A stretch of DNA of 64,000 bases. It comes from Viola odorata (Eukaryota > Streptophyta > Magnoliopsida > Malpighiales > Violaceae). Position numbers and translations under genes: made by a program. Below the pieces are notes generated by a model. The model did no database searches. It worked only from the letters and a program-made list of their open reading frames with translations, and was not told where the DNA came from. Below, in pieces: positions 19,943 through 32,853 of this stretch. The stretch spans positions 69,178,367 through 69,242,366 of the forward strand of contig OY829540.1 of the NCBI GenBank assembly GCA_963691705.1, in the 5' to 3' direction. How positions within the stretch are numbered: the stretch's first letter is position 1; each line of letters starts with the position of its first letter.

Positions 19943-22900
19943 TATATATTATACAGTATAAAATAAGGTTCAAGTAATACTTGCTTAGAGTTTGTAAAAT
20001 AAGGTTTGTGATAAATATTTTATCCACAAATGTGATAAATATTCAAGTAATGCCTGATTAGTCATTAATGTTATTTTTTATACTTCATTCACAATGGATG
20101 AGTTGTTTATAGGATCATCCCGAAACTATTTTAAATGGATGAGTTAAAGCCGTTAAATTTTAAGCTTAATCTAGCTCGGCTCATACTATATAATTATTCG
20201 AGCATAACTTATAGTGCCAGTGGAGTGAGGAGAAGTAATGAAGCTACATTCTGCACTTGTGTATGTGGAATGAGGTAGGAAGAGCGGGAATTATCAGTAA
20301 CTTATTTAATTAATTAATTAGAAAAAATATTGAATTAATTAGTTTTGTGAAGATTTTGATTTAAGGTTTTTAGTTGATTTTAAAAATAATATTTATTTGT
20401 TGCTGGCTTTTTTTATAAACTAGGTTATTTTGGCACGTGGCGTTGCACGTGCGAAATTTATTTAGATTTGAAAATGTTAAAATATCATATTTATGTACAA
20501 AAAAGTATTTCACACAAAATATTTTTGGTATAATATAAAAGTTTTAATAATGTCTCAAAAAATGGGATTAACATAAATTTTTTATTAATTCCGAAATAAT
20601 TTAATTTTTAGTTCTTAAAATTAAAACAATTTTAACTCAATTAAGTAATTTACTTTTATAAATTGAAATTTAAATATTTAAAATAATGTTTTATATTAGT
20701 TTTATTCTAGTTCTCCAAATATTGTAAATAAACCACTAATGAATTTTTCTTTAAAAAAGCAAACTCAATAAAAAAATAAGTTTAACATTTAATGAAAAAT
20801 TATGATTTAATTAGATGTACAAACTATTTTTCTTCATGTTTATGTATGATAAAAAATCACATAATTAGCTAAGGAAAAATAATTCCTAATCATTACAAAT
20901 TTTACAAAATCAAACTTAAGTAATTTAATATTTGTGTATATATACTTTTTAAGAATAATACATTATAAAAAGGTTTTCATAGTTTTTTTTATTTTTTATA
21001 AAAAAATAGTTTATTAAGGCAAGATAATTTCTTATTTATTTTATATATTTTTTATAGTTTTTTAATTTTTAACTAAAAATAATTACCATTTTTTATTTTA
21101 TTTTTTCTCTCATATCTCTTTCTTTCTAGTTCTTATTTTAATAATGGCAATGCATGAAATAGAAAATAACAACAACAATAATAATTAAAAAAATAGTCTA
21201 AAAATAATTGTGATTATAATTTAATAAAAATGATAACTTTGTTAATATACTTGTTCTTTATTTTTTTCATTTTTTCGTAATAATATCATATTTTGTTATC
21301 TTTTGAAAGAAAAAAATATATTTTCTTAAATTTTTGGATTAGAATAATAATAGTAGTAATAGTTAAGTCATGAAACTTTTATTATTATTATAAATAAATA
21401 AACTATTCCAATTTTAAAATATTTTTTATTAGATAAATATGATAATAACGTTAGAATATTTATATATCTCATCTAATCCATAACTTTTAGCTTTTTTTCC
21501 TATAACTTATGGCTTACAACATGATTTCTTATTTTATTTTCTTATTTATATAAACTTCATCAACATTTTGTCACTCGCATTAAGAATCCATGAGTGAGAT
21601 CTTCTATGTACTTTTATAGCAGTCTATTACGTTATACAAATTTACCCTCATCCATTTGTTATTAATTGAAAAAATAATTTAAATTTAAAGTTTTAAGGAC
21701 TTTAAGTTTACAATAAACATTTATTTAATTATTTTAGGTATAATGATAACTTGTAAATTAGTAACTAACTATTAATCAATTTATTTTATTATTTTTTTAA
21801 TATATGACTCGTGCATATTGAGTTGCACGCTTTTTTTCTAGAGAGGTGAGATTCAGAGTTGTGTCATCTAATTTTAATTATCAATTTAAAAATTCAAAAG
21901 GTTACTCATTGTAACAATATCTCATTTCAAAGTTAATTTAACTTTAACTTTCTAACAACTTTAAGTTTACAATAAATACTTATTTAATATATTTTATGTA
22001 CCTATCGTATGTTATTTTGATAATGTAGATCATGTATTCGACCCATAATATTATAATGATAACTAAAAATATAACCAATTTTTTTAAAAATATATCTTAT
22101 CACTTTACCTAGCACAAATTTTAAGGTAAACAACATAATTTTTTATAGTTTAAAAATTCTTTCACTTCGGACACTATAGTTTAAAGATTTTCATTAAAAA
22201 TCCTATAATATCCTAAAATATTTTAATCTAAACATTATAAGTGGTTAAAAAATATAAAAAATGGTAAAAAGTTGAAAAAAACTTATAAATATTGGAGAAA
22301 AATGTACAACCACAAATATTTGATGATTAGATTATAAAATATTAATGTTTAGTATTTTTTAAAATATCTAACCTCATCCTTTTATATTATTAAAACTCAT
22401 TAATCAACAGTTGTCACTGAATTAATTTTAGGAAAAGTTATAAATTCTCTTTTTATTTTTCACTTTTATGATTTTCTTAACTTTAAAAGTAATTTTTCTG
22501 AAAAAATAAACCATGTACTGCCTTGAAATTATAGTTAAATAATAATAATAAAATAAATATTATTAACCCATGTAAAAAATATTTCATGTACAATATAAAA
22601 TATTTCTTTCATAAAAATAAAATTAATGTAAATCATTTTGATAATATATGGTTTATATTATCAATACTTATAAATAAACTTCTCAATTATTCTCATAAAA
22701 AAACTTCTTCTTTTTACCATATAATTTATGTTAGAAAAAGTATAAATATTACAATTTAATTTTCACTTTTATTTACTTTATGTTTCTTCAACTCTCTTAA
22801 AATCATTCTCTTTACTAAATTTAATAATAAAATAAAACAAAAAATATTAACTTGAATAAAGAATATTATTCTTAAAATAATATAATAATAAATAAAATAA

Positions 22901-23102
22901 TTTACATTTAAAAAATATATTAATATACATATGTTATATTTAACAAATAATTTAAATTTAAAAATAGATTAACTTATATTTTACTCATTGTGACTATTTT
23001 TCAATTCCATACTTTTAAAGATATTTCTCACATTGTAGCTGCACGAGTACATTACATAGATTGATTTCTTACAATCTATTTGAATATTAAAAAAATTCTT
23101 CC

Positions 23103-23322
23103 TATTAAATTATTCTTATGAACTTTTACTTTTATATATTTTTAAATTTTATCATTGTTTGTGATATTGACATGGGTGAAAAAAACAATGATAAATTTTA
23201 AAAATATATAAAAGTAAAAGTTCTTATCATTGTTTGTGATATTGACATGGGTGAAAAAAATAATGATAAATTTTAAAAATATATAAAAGTATAAATTCAT
23301 AAGAATAATTTCATAGGAAGAT
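23103..23322. repeat. Nested inverted and direct repeat inside the Helitron
   Basis: The left arm (ttcttatgaacttttacttt) has an inverted partner ending at about 23310. A unit containing tcattgtttgtgatattgac is repeated directly about 78 bp apart between the arms. The arrangement looks like a small foldback element with a partial tandem duplication of its centre. Confidence 0.65.
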
Positions 23323-23605
23323 AGTTTCGGTATTTAACATATTTTAGTTCATAAAAAAAATATCTTTGTCTTTTGTATTTTAGAATTTAAATTATTAAAT
23401 TATTTAAATAATTTTTTTGTTAATTATAATTTAATCTTATGATGCGAATATTTTATTATAAAAAATCGCCTTCTTTTATTTTTCACACTATCAAAAAATT
23501 ATTTAATATTAATTCTAAAGAATTGATTTAATATACATTAATTATTCATACTTTTAATATTAATTCACTTTAAAAAATATATATATAGTTTATACAAATA
23601 TAATT

Positions 23606-23903
23606 TATTTTTGCTAACTTTCTTAACTCACAATACTAAATATATTTTTCTATGATAAATCATTTACTAATTTCAAGCTCTTACCAAAAGTTATGAATAT
23701 TATAATTCTTTATTAATTAAACAAATTGTCATTAATAATAGAAATAAAATTTCATTACTTAATTGAAAAATTAATTTATAAGTTTGTTCACTTTCTAATT
23801 TACTATTATTAGTCTTATTTAAAATATTATTACAAGGTACCCCATGTGATTTTCTAAGAGACTAACGAATGTACCAATTTTCTTTCTACTTTTGCCATAT
23901 AGG

Positions 23904-23977
<74 letters not shown>

Positions 23978-24390
23978 CAGTTTTTTTTAAAGACTAACGA
24001 ATGTTGTTTATCTTAAAATTGAAAAAATTATCTAGTTTTTATCTAAAAAAATATATTAAAATCTCAAGAAATATATTTACATAATCATTAAAAATATACT
24101 CAAAATATTTATTTTGTAACATTTTATTTTTTATTATATAATAATAATAAAAAATATTAACTTTATTGATTAAAAAATTAAATATATTTTTAGATAAACT
24201 ATATAAAGAAACCCTAAAGTTTGCAAAATCTCCCACTTTGTACCCAATAGTTTTAAAATTTTCAATGTAAGCCTACAAAATTTCAATTGAAATTATTTTA
24301 TCAATCACTAATTATTTTAATTTTTTAAAATATACTGATAAATTTGTTAAGGGTGATGTTGATTCGAACCAATTAAAAATTTAGAGAATT
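23606..24390. repeat. Helitron internal duplication, first copy
   Basis: This stretch, starting tttttgctaactttcttaac, recurs at about 25866-26750 with scattered differences. The repeat is direct, about 2.26 kb apart. The first copy carries the AT microsatellite; the second does not. Confidence 0.75.
23906..23975. repeat. AT dinucleotide microsatellite
   Basis: About 35 uninterrupted AT units. It is absent from the paralogous stretch at about 26171, so it expanded after the internal duplication. Confidence 0.95.
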
Positions 24391-25865
24391 TACTATGACA
24401 TTTATGATACAAATTCAGGATATTTTATTACAAATTAGATTAATTCCTCTCTATTCTTCCTCCATTTTTTCCCATAAATATGATCTCATTTTTTCTTAGA
24501 ATTTTAGTCTCCTATTCTAACATAGTCATTCATGTCATCAAATAAACTAAAGTTTTCTTTTTTGTCAATAACGTGAGCTTAAATTATTCTAAAATAAATT
24601 TAATTTAATTAATATATTTTTAATAAATGACATTATTTATTATGTATTATCCTTTTATTTTAAAAAATAAATAAGTACATGTTAAAATAATTTAATACCA
24701 CATTATAAACATGCAAATGAACTTCAAATTATTTCTTATAACTATAACTTATTTTGTCCATCTAAGTAAATATAGTTGTTGATTTGAGCTAATTAAAAAT
24801 ACATGAACTTATTTGATATTAGTTGGAAATGTAGAGGCAAGTGCAAAATATTAATTATTGATCATTGCTTCTTCCAAATTCTTGCAAATAAAAACTTAGA
24901 TATCTATGTATAACATTTAGAGTCGTAAGCAACAAAATAACTTAAATTTCTATTTAATTTTCATTTCTGTTTATGAGATCCTTACTACCTGTCTTTAAAA
25001 AAAACTAACATACTATTGAAATATTATATAAAATAATCAGGACATAAAATTGTTAAGTTTATATTCCCAATTTTGAATCAATTGAGTATCATATATATAA
25101 ATTTCTCTAGAAAATTCTATATGTTTTGAATAGGGGAAAAAACCTTAAAATCAATCCGGATATGCAAAATTAATTCATAAAAATTAACCAAACATGGATT
25201 CCCTCAAGGAGTTGTACATTCTTTATTTTTAAAAAATAAATTGAATAAAATATTGTATATGACTATATGCTAATTAGGTTAGGCTAGTTATGGAGAAAAA
25301 TTAAAAATAAAGCAATACCAAATCTAATTACCACTCAGAAATATAATAGAGAAGTTGAATATATCTTGGTTTATGATTTAGAAATTACTTAAATGTAAAT
25401 AAACAAATATTAATCATTAAACACAAACAATAAAATAAATTAATTTAAAAAAATAAGAAAACAGAACAGATAATTATGATTATAATTTAAATCAAGTAAT
25501 TATGTTTTTAATTTTAGTTACTTATATTATTACATGCTTGGAAAACTAATTATATATTTTATTTTGGTATCTTTAAATCTTGTGGATCAATACTAATTCT
25601 ATTCGCACGTGACCGGGTATTTAGGTATTTTATTATCTATATATACTATATATTTAGTATATATTATGTAACTTAACTACCAACTGAATTAATATCAATA
25701 CTCCCGTTATTGTTAAGAATTTTGAATGCTCTCATAATTTTTTTAAATTATTTCCAGCTTTTGTTTTAGATAAATTGGCTGAACTATTTTTTTCCAAATT
25801 TAAAAGCAACAATTATTATTGGATAAAGTTTTTAACATATTTATCAAAAATAATTTTCTTTTAAG

Positions 25866-26750
25866 TTTATTTTTGCCAACTTTCTTAACTCACAATACTA
25901 AGTATATTTTTCTATGATAAATTATTTACTAATTTCAAACTTTTACTAAAAATTGTGAATATTATAATTATTTATTAATTAAATAATTTTCATTTAATAA
26001 TATAAATAAAATTGCATTAGTTAATTGAAAAATTAATTTATAAGTTTTTTCACTTTATAATTTACTATTATTAGTGTCATTTAAAATATTATTACAAGCT
26101 ACTCCCATTTGATTTTTTATGAGACTAACGAATGTAGGAGATCCGATTTTCTTTCCACTTTTGCCATATAGGATTTTTTAATTATTTTAAAGTTTGTGTT
26201 GTTGTTTAGCTTGAAATTAAAAACATTATCTAGTTTTTATCTAAAAAAATATACTAAAATCTCAAGAAATATATTTATGTAATCATTAAAAATATACTCA
26301 AAATATCTATTTTGTAACATTTTATTTTTTATTATATAATAATAAAAAAATTATTAACTTTATTGATTAAAAAATTAAATATATTTTTAGATAAACTATA
26401 TAAAGAAACCTTAAAGTTTATAAAATCTCCCACTTTGAACCCAATAGTTTTAAAATTTACAATATAAGCCTGAAATTTGCAACGTAAGCCTGCAACAAAA
26501 TTGCAATTTCGGTCTTTCTAATAATTAGAAAATTAAAAGATGGTAAAAAATATTATTAAGTTATTTAATTATTTTATCAATCACTAATTATTTTAATTTT
26601 TCTACAACAAAATTGCAATTTCGGTCTTTCTAATAATAGAAAATTAAAAGATGGTAAAAAATATTATTAAATTATTAAATTATTTTATCAATCACTAATT
26701 ATTTTAATATTTTAATATATACTGGTTAATTTTTTAAGGGTGATGTTGAT
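25866..26750. repeat. Helitron internal duplication, second copy
   Basis: Direct partner of 23606-24390. Near its right end (about 26490-26710) it carries a tandem repeat of about 113 bp, each unit containing caacaaaattgcaatttcgg. From 26775 to 26940 there are further short repeats around ggttaattaattta. Confidence 0.7.
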
Positions 26751-27030
26751 TCGAACCAATTAAAAATATAAATAATTTAATTGGTAGGTTAATTAATTTA
26801 ATAGATAGGTTAATTAATTAAATAAATAAATTAATTAAAATGTTTAAAAGTCTATTACCTTTAAAAGTCTATTACAATCAAATAACTTAATAGGTAGGTT
26901 AATTAATTTAATAGGTAAGTTAATTAATTAAAATGTTAAAAATCTATTACACCCTTAAGTTTTTTAATAATTTAAGGGTATAATAGATTTTTAAAGAATA
27001 AGAACCTTCGTGCTTTTTATATAGTATAGA

Positions 27031-27628
27031 TAAAAATCTATAGGCTAGCCCGACAATTGACCAACCCAAGCCTGATGGGCGTAGAGCCATTATAGGGCCT
27101 ATTTTTTGCTACTTCAAACCTAATCTTGAGAGGGTAAAAATATGATCCAGTCCGGCTCACGCTTAGGCCTAGTATACACAAGTATAATCAATTAAACATT
27201 AATACATACAAATCACAAAAAAATTAAAATATATATTTAAAGAGTTTCTTAATTACAAAAATACTTTTAAATAACAAAAGAAGAAAAATATAAGTAAAAA
27301 CTCAGATAATTCAAGAGTTACATTCCTTTTTAAGACAAGGCATAAAAAGAATTGTATCGGTGAACACATGGAAAAGATCCCTCTCTCAAAGACCCCTCCC
27401 TGCATAAACCTCACAAGAATTCAGCCAACACGAAGAAAAAGAAATATCAATCTCTCGCCATTTATTAGTACTCTTAAGTAATTATGCCTACAATGATTAT
27501 TATAAATTCTAAAAAAAAAAGTTAATGATGAAGAATATATATATAGGTATCATAAATTCATAACAACTTGAAAGAAGCAGTAATAAACACAAAACAAATT
27601 CCTCATCATTATCAATACCTTCGCCTGT
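27031..27628. other. Spacer 3' of the copy-B NLR
   Basis: Collinear with copy A 10352-11158 but without the Stowaway MITE. The uninterrupted TA target site is at about 27451. No gene seen. Confidence 0.6.
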
Positions 27629-30583
27629 CTACAGCCAATGACCAATCCATTTTCCACCCTCATATTTGGCGATGAAAACTTGCAAGATGTGCTTCACTCT
27701 GGAATAGTCTTGGCCTCCTTTGGTTTGATCAATGCTGTTGATTAAATTCTCTGAAGAATGTCCGAGGTAGAGAGTCTGGAGTTCCAACAAATGCTCGATA
27801 CCAAATGGTACTTTCTCCAACAACTCACAATTTATAATATCTAACTTATTAAGATGAGGCATTGAACCCAGCTCCACTTCTATGCTCTGCAGGTTGGGCA
27901 TTCCCGCAAGGACTAAGCTCTTTAGCTTCTGAAACCCTTCACCCTTAAAATTCAATCTCTCTCCTTCGAAAAAACCAGCAAGGAAAAGGTACATCAAATT
28001 CCGCAAACCTTGAAACGATTCTAACACATTAGTACCATCTTCCTTTAATTCACTTAGAACTAAAACTAATTTTCTTAAGTTCTGAAGACAAGTTATCCAC
28101 CGTGGTACCATGTCTAACCTCCCAACCAAGCGTAGCCGTTGTAAGGATTTGGGAGGAGAATTCATGTTTTTCAAATCCAAGATTCCTCCATCGCAACTCA
28201 TTATCTTCAAGTTGTAAAGGTTAGAAAGTTTTTCAAGTGAGGAACACAAAGCCATTCCGTCTTCTGCTCTTAAACCTAAGATTCCCAGTTTCCTCAATTG
28301 CTTAAGTTTACCTAACTCTCCAATCACAACACTCCCGTACTTTGAGTCTACATTTATTGTGTAAAGCTCATGTAGAGAAAGTAAGGTTCCTATACCACAA
28401 ACTGCATCAAACCCCCATAGGCTCCTTCTTATACTACCATCTTCCCACTGATGTTCTTCGTCACAATACACTATGAGATGTCGCAAATGTTGGAGCTTTA
28501 TAATTGTTTGAGGTAACAGAGTCACACGTGTGCGTTTGAGATTAAAAGTTTCTAAATTCTGCAGCTTCTCAATTGAAGTTGGAATCTTTGCCACGTTCGT
28601 GTCTCTTAAACTTAAATACCTCAAATGGTATAGTTTCACTATTCCTTCTGGAAATTTCTCCAGTTTGGTTCCTCTCAAATCCAACACTGTAAGCAGCCTG
28701 GCGTCCCTACCAAGAGATATTAGAATGTCAGATGTGAATGCAACATCCTCAACACCAAACATAAGAATTGACCGCAATCCTGACAAGCTATTCACGATCT
28801 CATAATTTTCACTTGTTTCATTGCAATGAATGGACAATCGTCGCACATTTTGTTCATTCGTTGATATTGCCACAAAGTTCTGTTGTTTTGCCTTGGAAAA
28901 GATGACTTCTCTAAGAATGTCGTGGACACGACAAGCTCGAATTGTATCCGTCCCATCTTTAGAAGCAACTTCAACTAAGCTTCTACTGATGAGCTCATTG
29001 AGGTACTCCTCACCAACCTCTCCAATGTACACCCTTCCTTTTCAATAACGAATCTTTCTACAATCCATAGTCGGATCAACCTCTTGGTCTGAATTTCGTA
29101 ATCCTCCGGAAATGAGGCCAAATACAAAGCACATGCTCTGAGATGGAATGGCAAATCATAGTAACTGAGCAACAATATCTTTTTTAAACTTACAAGCTTG
29201 TTGCTTCCTAATTCTCCACCAAGATTGCGCCTCACCCGTTCCCACTCATTAACTCTGCTTTGGTCCTTGGTTGCCAACAAGCCTCCAATGGCCACAATGG
29301 CAAGGGGTAGTCCCTTGCATCTTTCCACTATTTGTTCACAAGTACTTGCAAGATGGGAAGGACATTGATGCCCATGAAATGTCTTCTTGCAAAACAAAGT
29401 CCAAGAATCTTGCAATGACAAGGCATCCAAGTGAAATCTATTGTGGGAAGCCAATGAAACTTGAGCAACTCTTGTTGTCAATATCACTCGGCTGTTAACA
29501 AGAAAAGCCATAGTTTCAAATAATATACTATCGTATAAACATGATATTTTATGTACATAAATGCTTATGTTTAAAAATTCTAGCTACTCTAGTTAGATAG
29601 AATTCACACTTAACTTTCAATAACTTCGAAATTTTGATAAAAATAAGAGAACACAAAGTTTGATTGTAGGCCTACCTGTACAGGTTGTTCTGAGGGAGAA
29701 CATTTTTTATTGAATCCCATGCCTCTTCTTTCCACACATCATCGAAAACAAGCAAATGTTTACGGTGCTTGAGGAACTCTTTGATTATGCCTTTCAACTC
29801 ATTACTTGACATTGTTTCCATTTCTTGTGGTGCCGGTTGCATGATTTCTTTATATATCTTGTTTATTATCTCCCGTAAAAGCTCCTCTAGTTTGAATAAC
29901 TGTGAAACAGTGACCCAAACATGACATTCAAAATGTTTCTTCACACTAGCCTCATCATAGACTTGTTTAACAAGAGTAGTTTTCCCCAAGCCACCCATCC
30001 CTTCCACAGAAATGACTTTCGTCATTGGTTCCCCGTCAATCAGCCACATAATTAGTTTTTCTTTGGAAGTGTCGATGCCAACAAGCTCACTTCCTTCTAG
30101 TAGGAGTGCATCACCTCGATGTTCATGCCACAAGTTTGAAGAAGCAGAAGTTGAATCTTGATCTAGTTGGGTGCCTAATTCGTATCTCTTATAACTCTCG
30201 CTGACATTGACGATCCTGGGTTTGATGCCTCTTATTTTGGAAGCAATTTGGTGACGGTATTTCACATTCAAAACAAAACAAAAAGAGCTTGTGATGCAAC
30301 CAAGGAATCTGCCCCTGCCTCGGCCATCGCGTGCCAACCGAAGCATGAATTCATCAAGAACATCTTCGATGTCGAAAGCAATGTCCCTCACTTGATTCAC
30401 CCAATCGGTGACTTGAGGCTTTGGTTCTTCCATCACCTCTACAGCTTTCAAGAAGGTTGTCATATGCTGCAGTTCGTCTCTGACATACGCTACATCTCCT
30501 CGAACCCCTCCCAACAAGTTCATCTCCTCCTCAAGGATGGCTCCTATCTTGTTAACTAAGAAGGACACCACAGCTTCTGCCAT
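27629..30583 (-). pseudogene. CC-NB-ARC-LRR gene, frameshifted copy
   Basis: Paralogue of the intact NLR at 11159-14144. Exon 1 is 30583-29676 and exon 2 begins at 29491, with the same intron. Exon 1 matches the partner at every residue except one (Val15 to Ala). At about 29018-29022 one base is missing (cctcctcc becomes cctctcc), so the frame leaves the NLR sequence after Glu460. Fourteen foreign residues follow, then a stop at 28975-28977. The predicted product is 474 residues: coiled coil plus NB-ARC without the VHD motif or LRRs. The old frame reopens at once and runs unbroken to 27629. A 30-bp in-frame deletion at about 28847 removes ten residues. An extra upstream in-frame ATG lies at 30602-30604. 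I infer a recent pseudogene or a truncated NLR. Confidence 0.9.
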
Positions 30584-31714
30584 ATCTATAGAATAATGTT
30601 GCATTCAAGTATAAAAAAAAAAATCCAGAAAGATCGAAAAAGATAATACATCTTTTTTATTCTACAAACATACTATAATTAGCTCTACACAATATCTAGA
30701 ACATGTGTATAATTTCATAATTATAAAATCAGATCAATCATAATTATAAAGTACCAAAATTAATTACTCACCTTATAAAGAAGAGAATGAACACAAACGG
30801 TGGGCTCTCTTCCTCCTTATTGCTCAACTTGGTTAGCTTTAATTTTGTGGAAGAAGTATTTTTATTTTTGTAGCCAACTTCCTCTTAGATATTCATATTC
30901 CTCTCACCAATCTCTTTAGCCGCCATGTACAGCTCTGTTCAATGACCTACTTAAAATAAATAAATCAAGTTGCTGGATGACTTTCTCAACCTTGAATTGG
31001 TCAGATTAATTAATCTTCCCAACTTTCTCAGTATTAGATTATAGTAAAGTAGTAACAAATTGATACTAAAATAAAAACTTGACAGGCAAGCAACATAATT
31101 TGACAATGTTGTCTTGGCAACATTAAACATTGACTTTTGTTTAACCAACCACCCTCTTTTGCTTGATTGCCACAATGAGTTCCTAAACGTAATTATCACA
31201 ACATCCATCCGGCTCTGTGTTATCTTCTATTCTCCGGTTCTGATGTTATTCTAATCAGGTAATTATCCATTTATACTTGCTACTCTTCTTTTTTCTTTTC
31301 TTTTTGATTATCCATGTCTGTATATATTGCTTATTTTGATGGGATCATTTGATGAAGAATCTTCTAATCACTAATTGTCATCGTATTCTTTCAGGTTTTA
31401 CTAGCCTCATTTGTCCCCCCATCCTTTTCTCTGTGTTCTCTCTTCTACTCCGTTTCATTCATCCGTTTAGTCCTCCGATCTAATCTTAATCAGATAATTA
31501 ATTATTCATATGCTTAATACTTTTTATTTTTATTTTATTATATATATACTACTTGGACTGATTTGCTTAATTACAACCAGCTGGTAATTCTACGCTAATT
31601 GCTACTTCGTGGGCTCTCTTCCTCTTTGAGTCTCTTTCAAGTTTTATCTCCAATAATTTAAGATAATACCATAAATAAAATAATTTCTAAAGTGTAGTAC
31701 GAGTAAAATTTGGG
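30584..31714. promoter_or_regulatory. NLR 5' flank in copy B
   Basis: Collinear with 14145-15254. It carries about 60 bp near 30590-30655 that copy A lacks, bounded by a short atct repeat. This changes the leader and supplies the extra upstream ATG. No other gene is seen. Confidence 0.45.
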
Positions 31715-31817
31715 TAACATCATGATGTAGGATAATGACACGTGTTCAAAATTGTCAAGAATAGTGATATTCTAGCACTATTTGGAGCACGTGTCATCAT
31801 CCTACATCATGATGTGG
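31715..31817. mobile_element. Short palindromic hairpin element, copy B
   Basis: Counterpart of 15255-15357. The arms taacatcatgatgtaggata and their complement pair over about 30 bp around cacgtg cores. The arms are better matched here than in copy A. Confidence 0.6.
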
Positions 31818-32853
31818 TGGCTTCGAGGGCATCTCACTGGTATGTATCTGTATTTGGAATTTTCGAGTATCCGAGAATACTTGAAATTATGATTTCGGAA
31901 ATTCGAAATCGGGAAGGAGATTTTGGAATTCGGAGTCGAGAATATTTTTAGACAGTTCGGAATACTCGTACCCAATTTTCGGAATTTCGAAATTTCGGAA
32001 TATGCGATGAACACCCTTGGCAAACAGTGACTAGAACATCTGGGGCGGGCAGGGCAACATGATTGGGCCTGGGCCTGGTCCTTCTGCAGTGATAATCTTG
32101 GGCTCCACAACCTGACGCAGCAAACCTTTGAAAATTATGGAGGATAGGCATGAAACAGGCACGAAATAACGTCTTCTTTCTTCTCCTCTCCTATGTACAC
32201 ATAAAAAAAACTGTGTCCCGGCAGCTCATCAACCTTGTCCATCTTGAAAAAAATTATGTTTAGGGGAAAAAAGTTGCTTATACGTAAATCAATCCCTATG
32301 CACCGAATCTCAATCATAGTTAAATATTGAGAATAATGATATCGACATTTTATATATATACCACGTCAAATATTTGTTGAAATAAAAATAAAGTCAACTA
32401 AATTTAAGGTCATTTTATGTACAACCAAACACTTCCTTAACTAATTTTGAAGATAAAATTCAATTTCTTAAAATCGTTAAACATAGGGTGAGAATTGATT
32501 GAATTAAAAAAAGAGGTGTGATTCAGATATATAATAGAAACGCGAGCTAATATTATATCATTTTCCTAAAAAGTAAATATAGTAATTAAATGTATCAGTA
32601 AAACTATAATATTTGAGTATAATGTTTTCTTCATACTTAACCTCGTACAAAGTTGAAAAATAAATATACTCTCATAAAAATAAAAATAAAATGACTGTGA
32701 CATTATAATATATGAGAACTTATAGCAACTCTTATCCCTTACAATAACATTACACTATATATTAAAATCTATATATGGATTAATCAAAGATTTAATCCCG
32801 TAATAACCAACTCAATTAATAAATCAAATCAAACAGCATCATTATCATCATCA
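31818..32853. other. Spacer downstream of the DUF642 gene
   Basis: Collinear with copy A 16042-17850 minus the LINE-like insert, with a single copy of its target sequence near 32416. It likely holds the DUF642 3' UTR at its right end. No gene seen. Confidence 0.55.

Larger units (their letters stand above)
20420..27030 (-). mobile_element. Non-autonomous Helitron, 6.6 kb
   Basis: Read on the minus strand, the element starts TCTATACTATATAAAAAGCA and ends ACGTGCCAAAATAACCTAG, with a GC-rich hairpin (GCACGTG, short loop, CACGTGC) about ten bases before the terminal CTAG. It sits between host A and host T with no target duplication. TC at the start, a subterminal hairpin, a CTRR end and A/T insertion are the defining Helitron features. 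Copy A preserves the empty site (aataaataaaaatcca near 10344). The interior is extremely AT-rich and shows no Rep or helicase ORF, so it would need enzymes supplied elsewhere. Confidence 0.85.

Noticed and set aside
23880..23990. AT microsatellite as an attachment site or origin
   Set aside because: It is a simple repeat absent from the paralogous stretch and has no associated genes.
24039..24236. 65-codon frame in the Helitron
   Set aside because: Built from Ile, Phe, Tyr, Asn and Lys codons expected by chance in AT-rich DNA, with no homology I recognise.
20420..27030. CRISPR-like or satellite array in the AT-rich block
   Set aside because: Repeats there are few, irregular and AT-rich. The termini explain the block as a Helitron.
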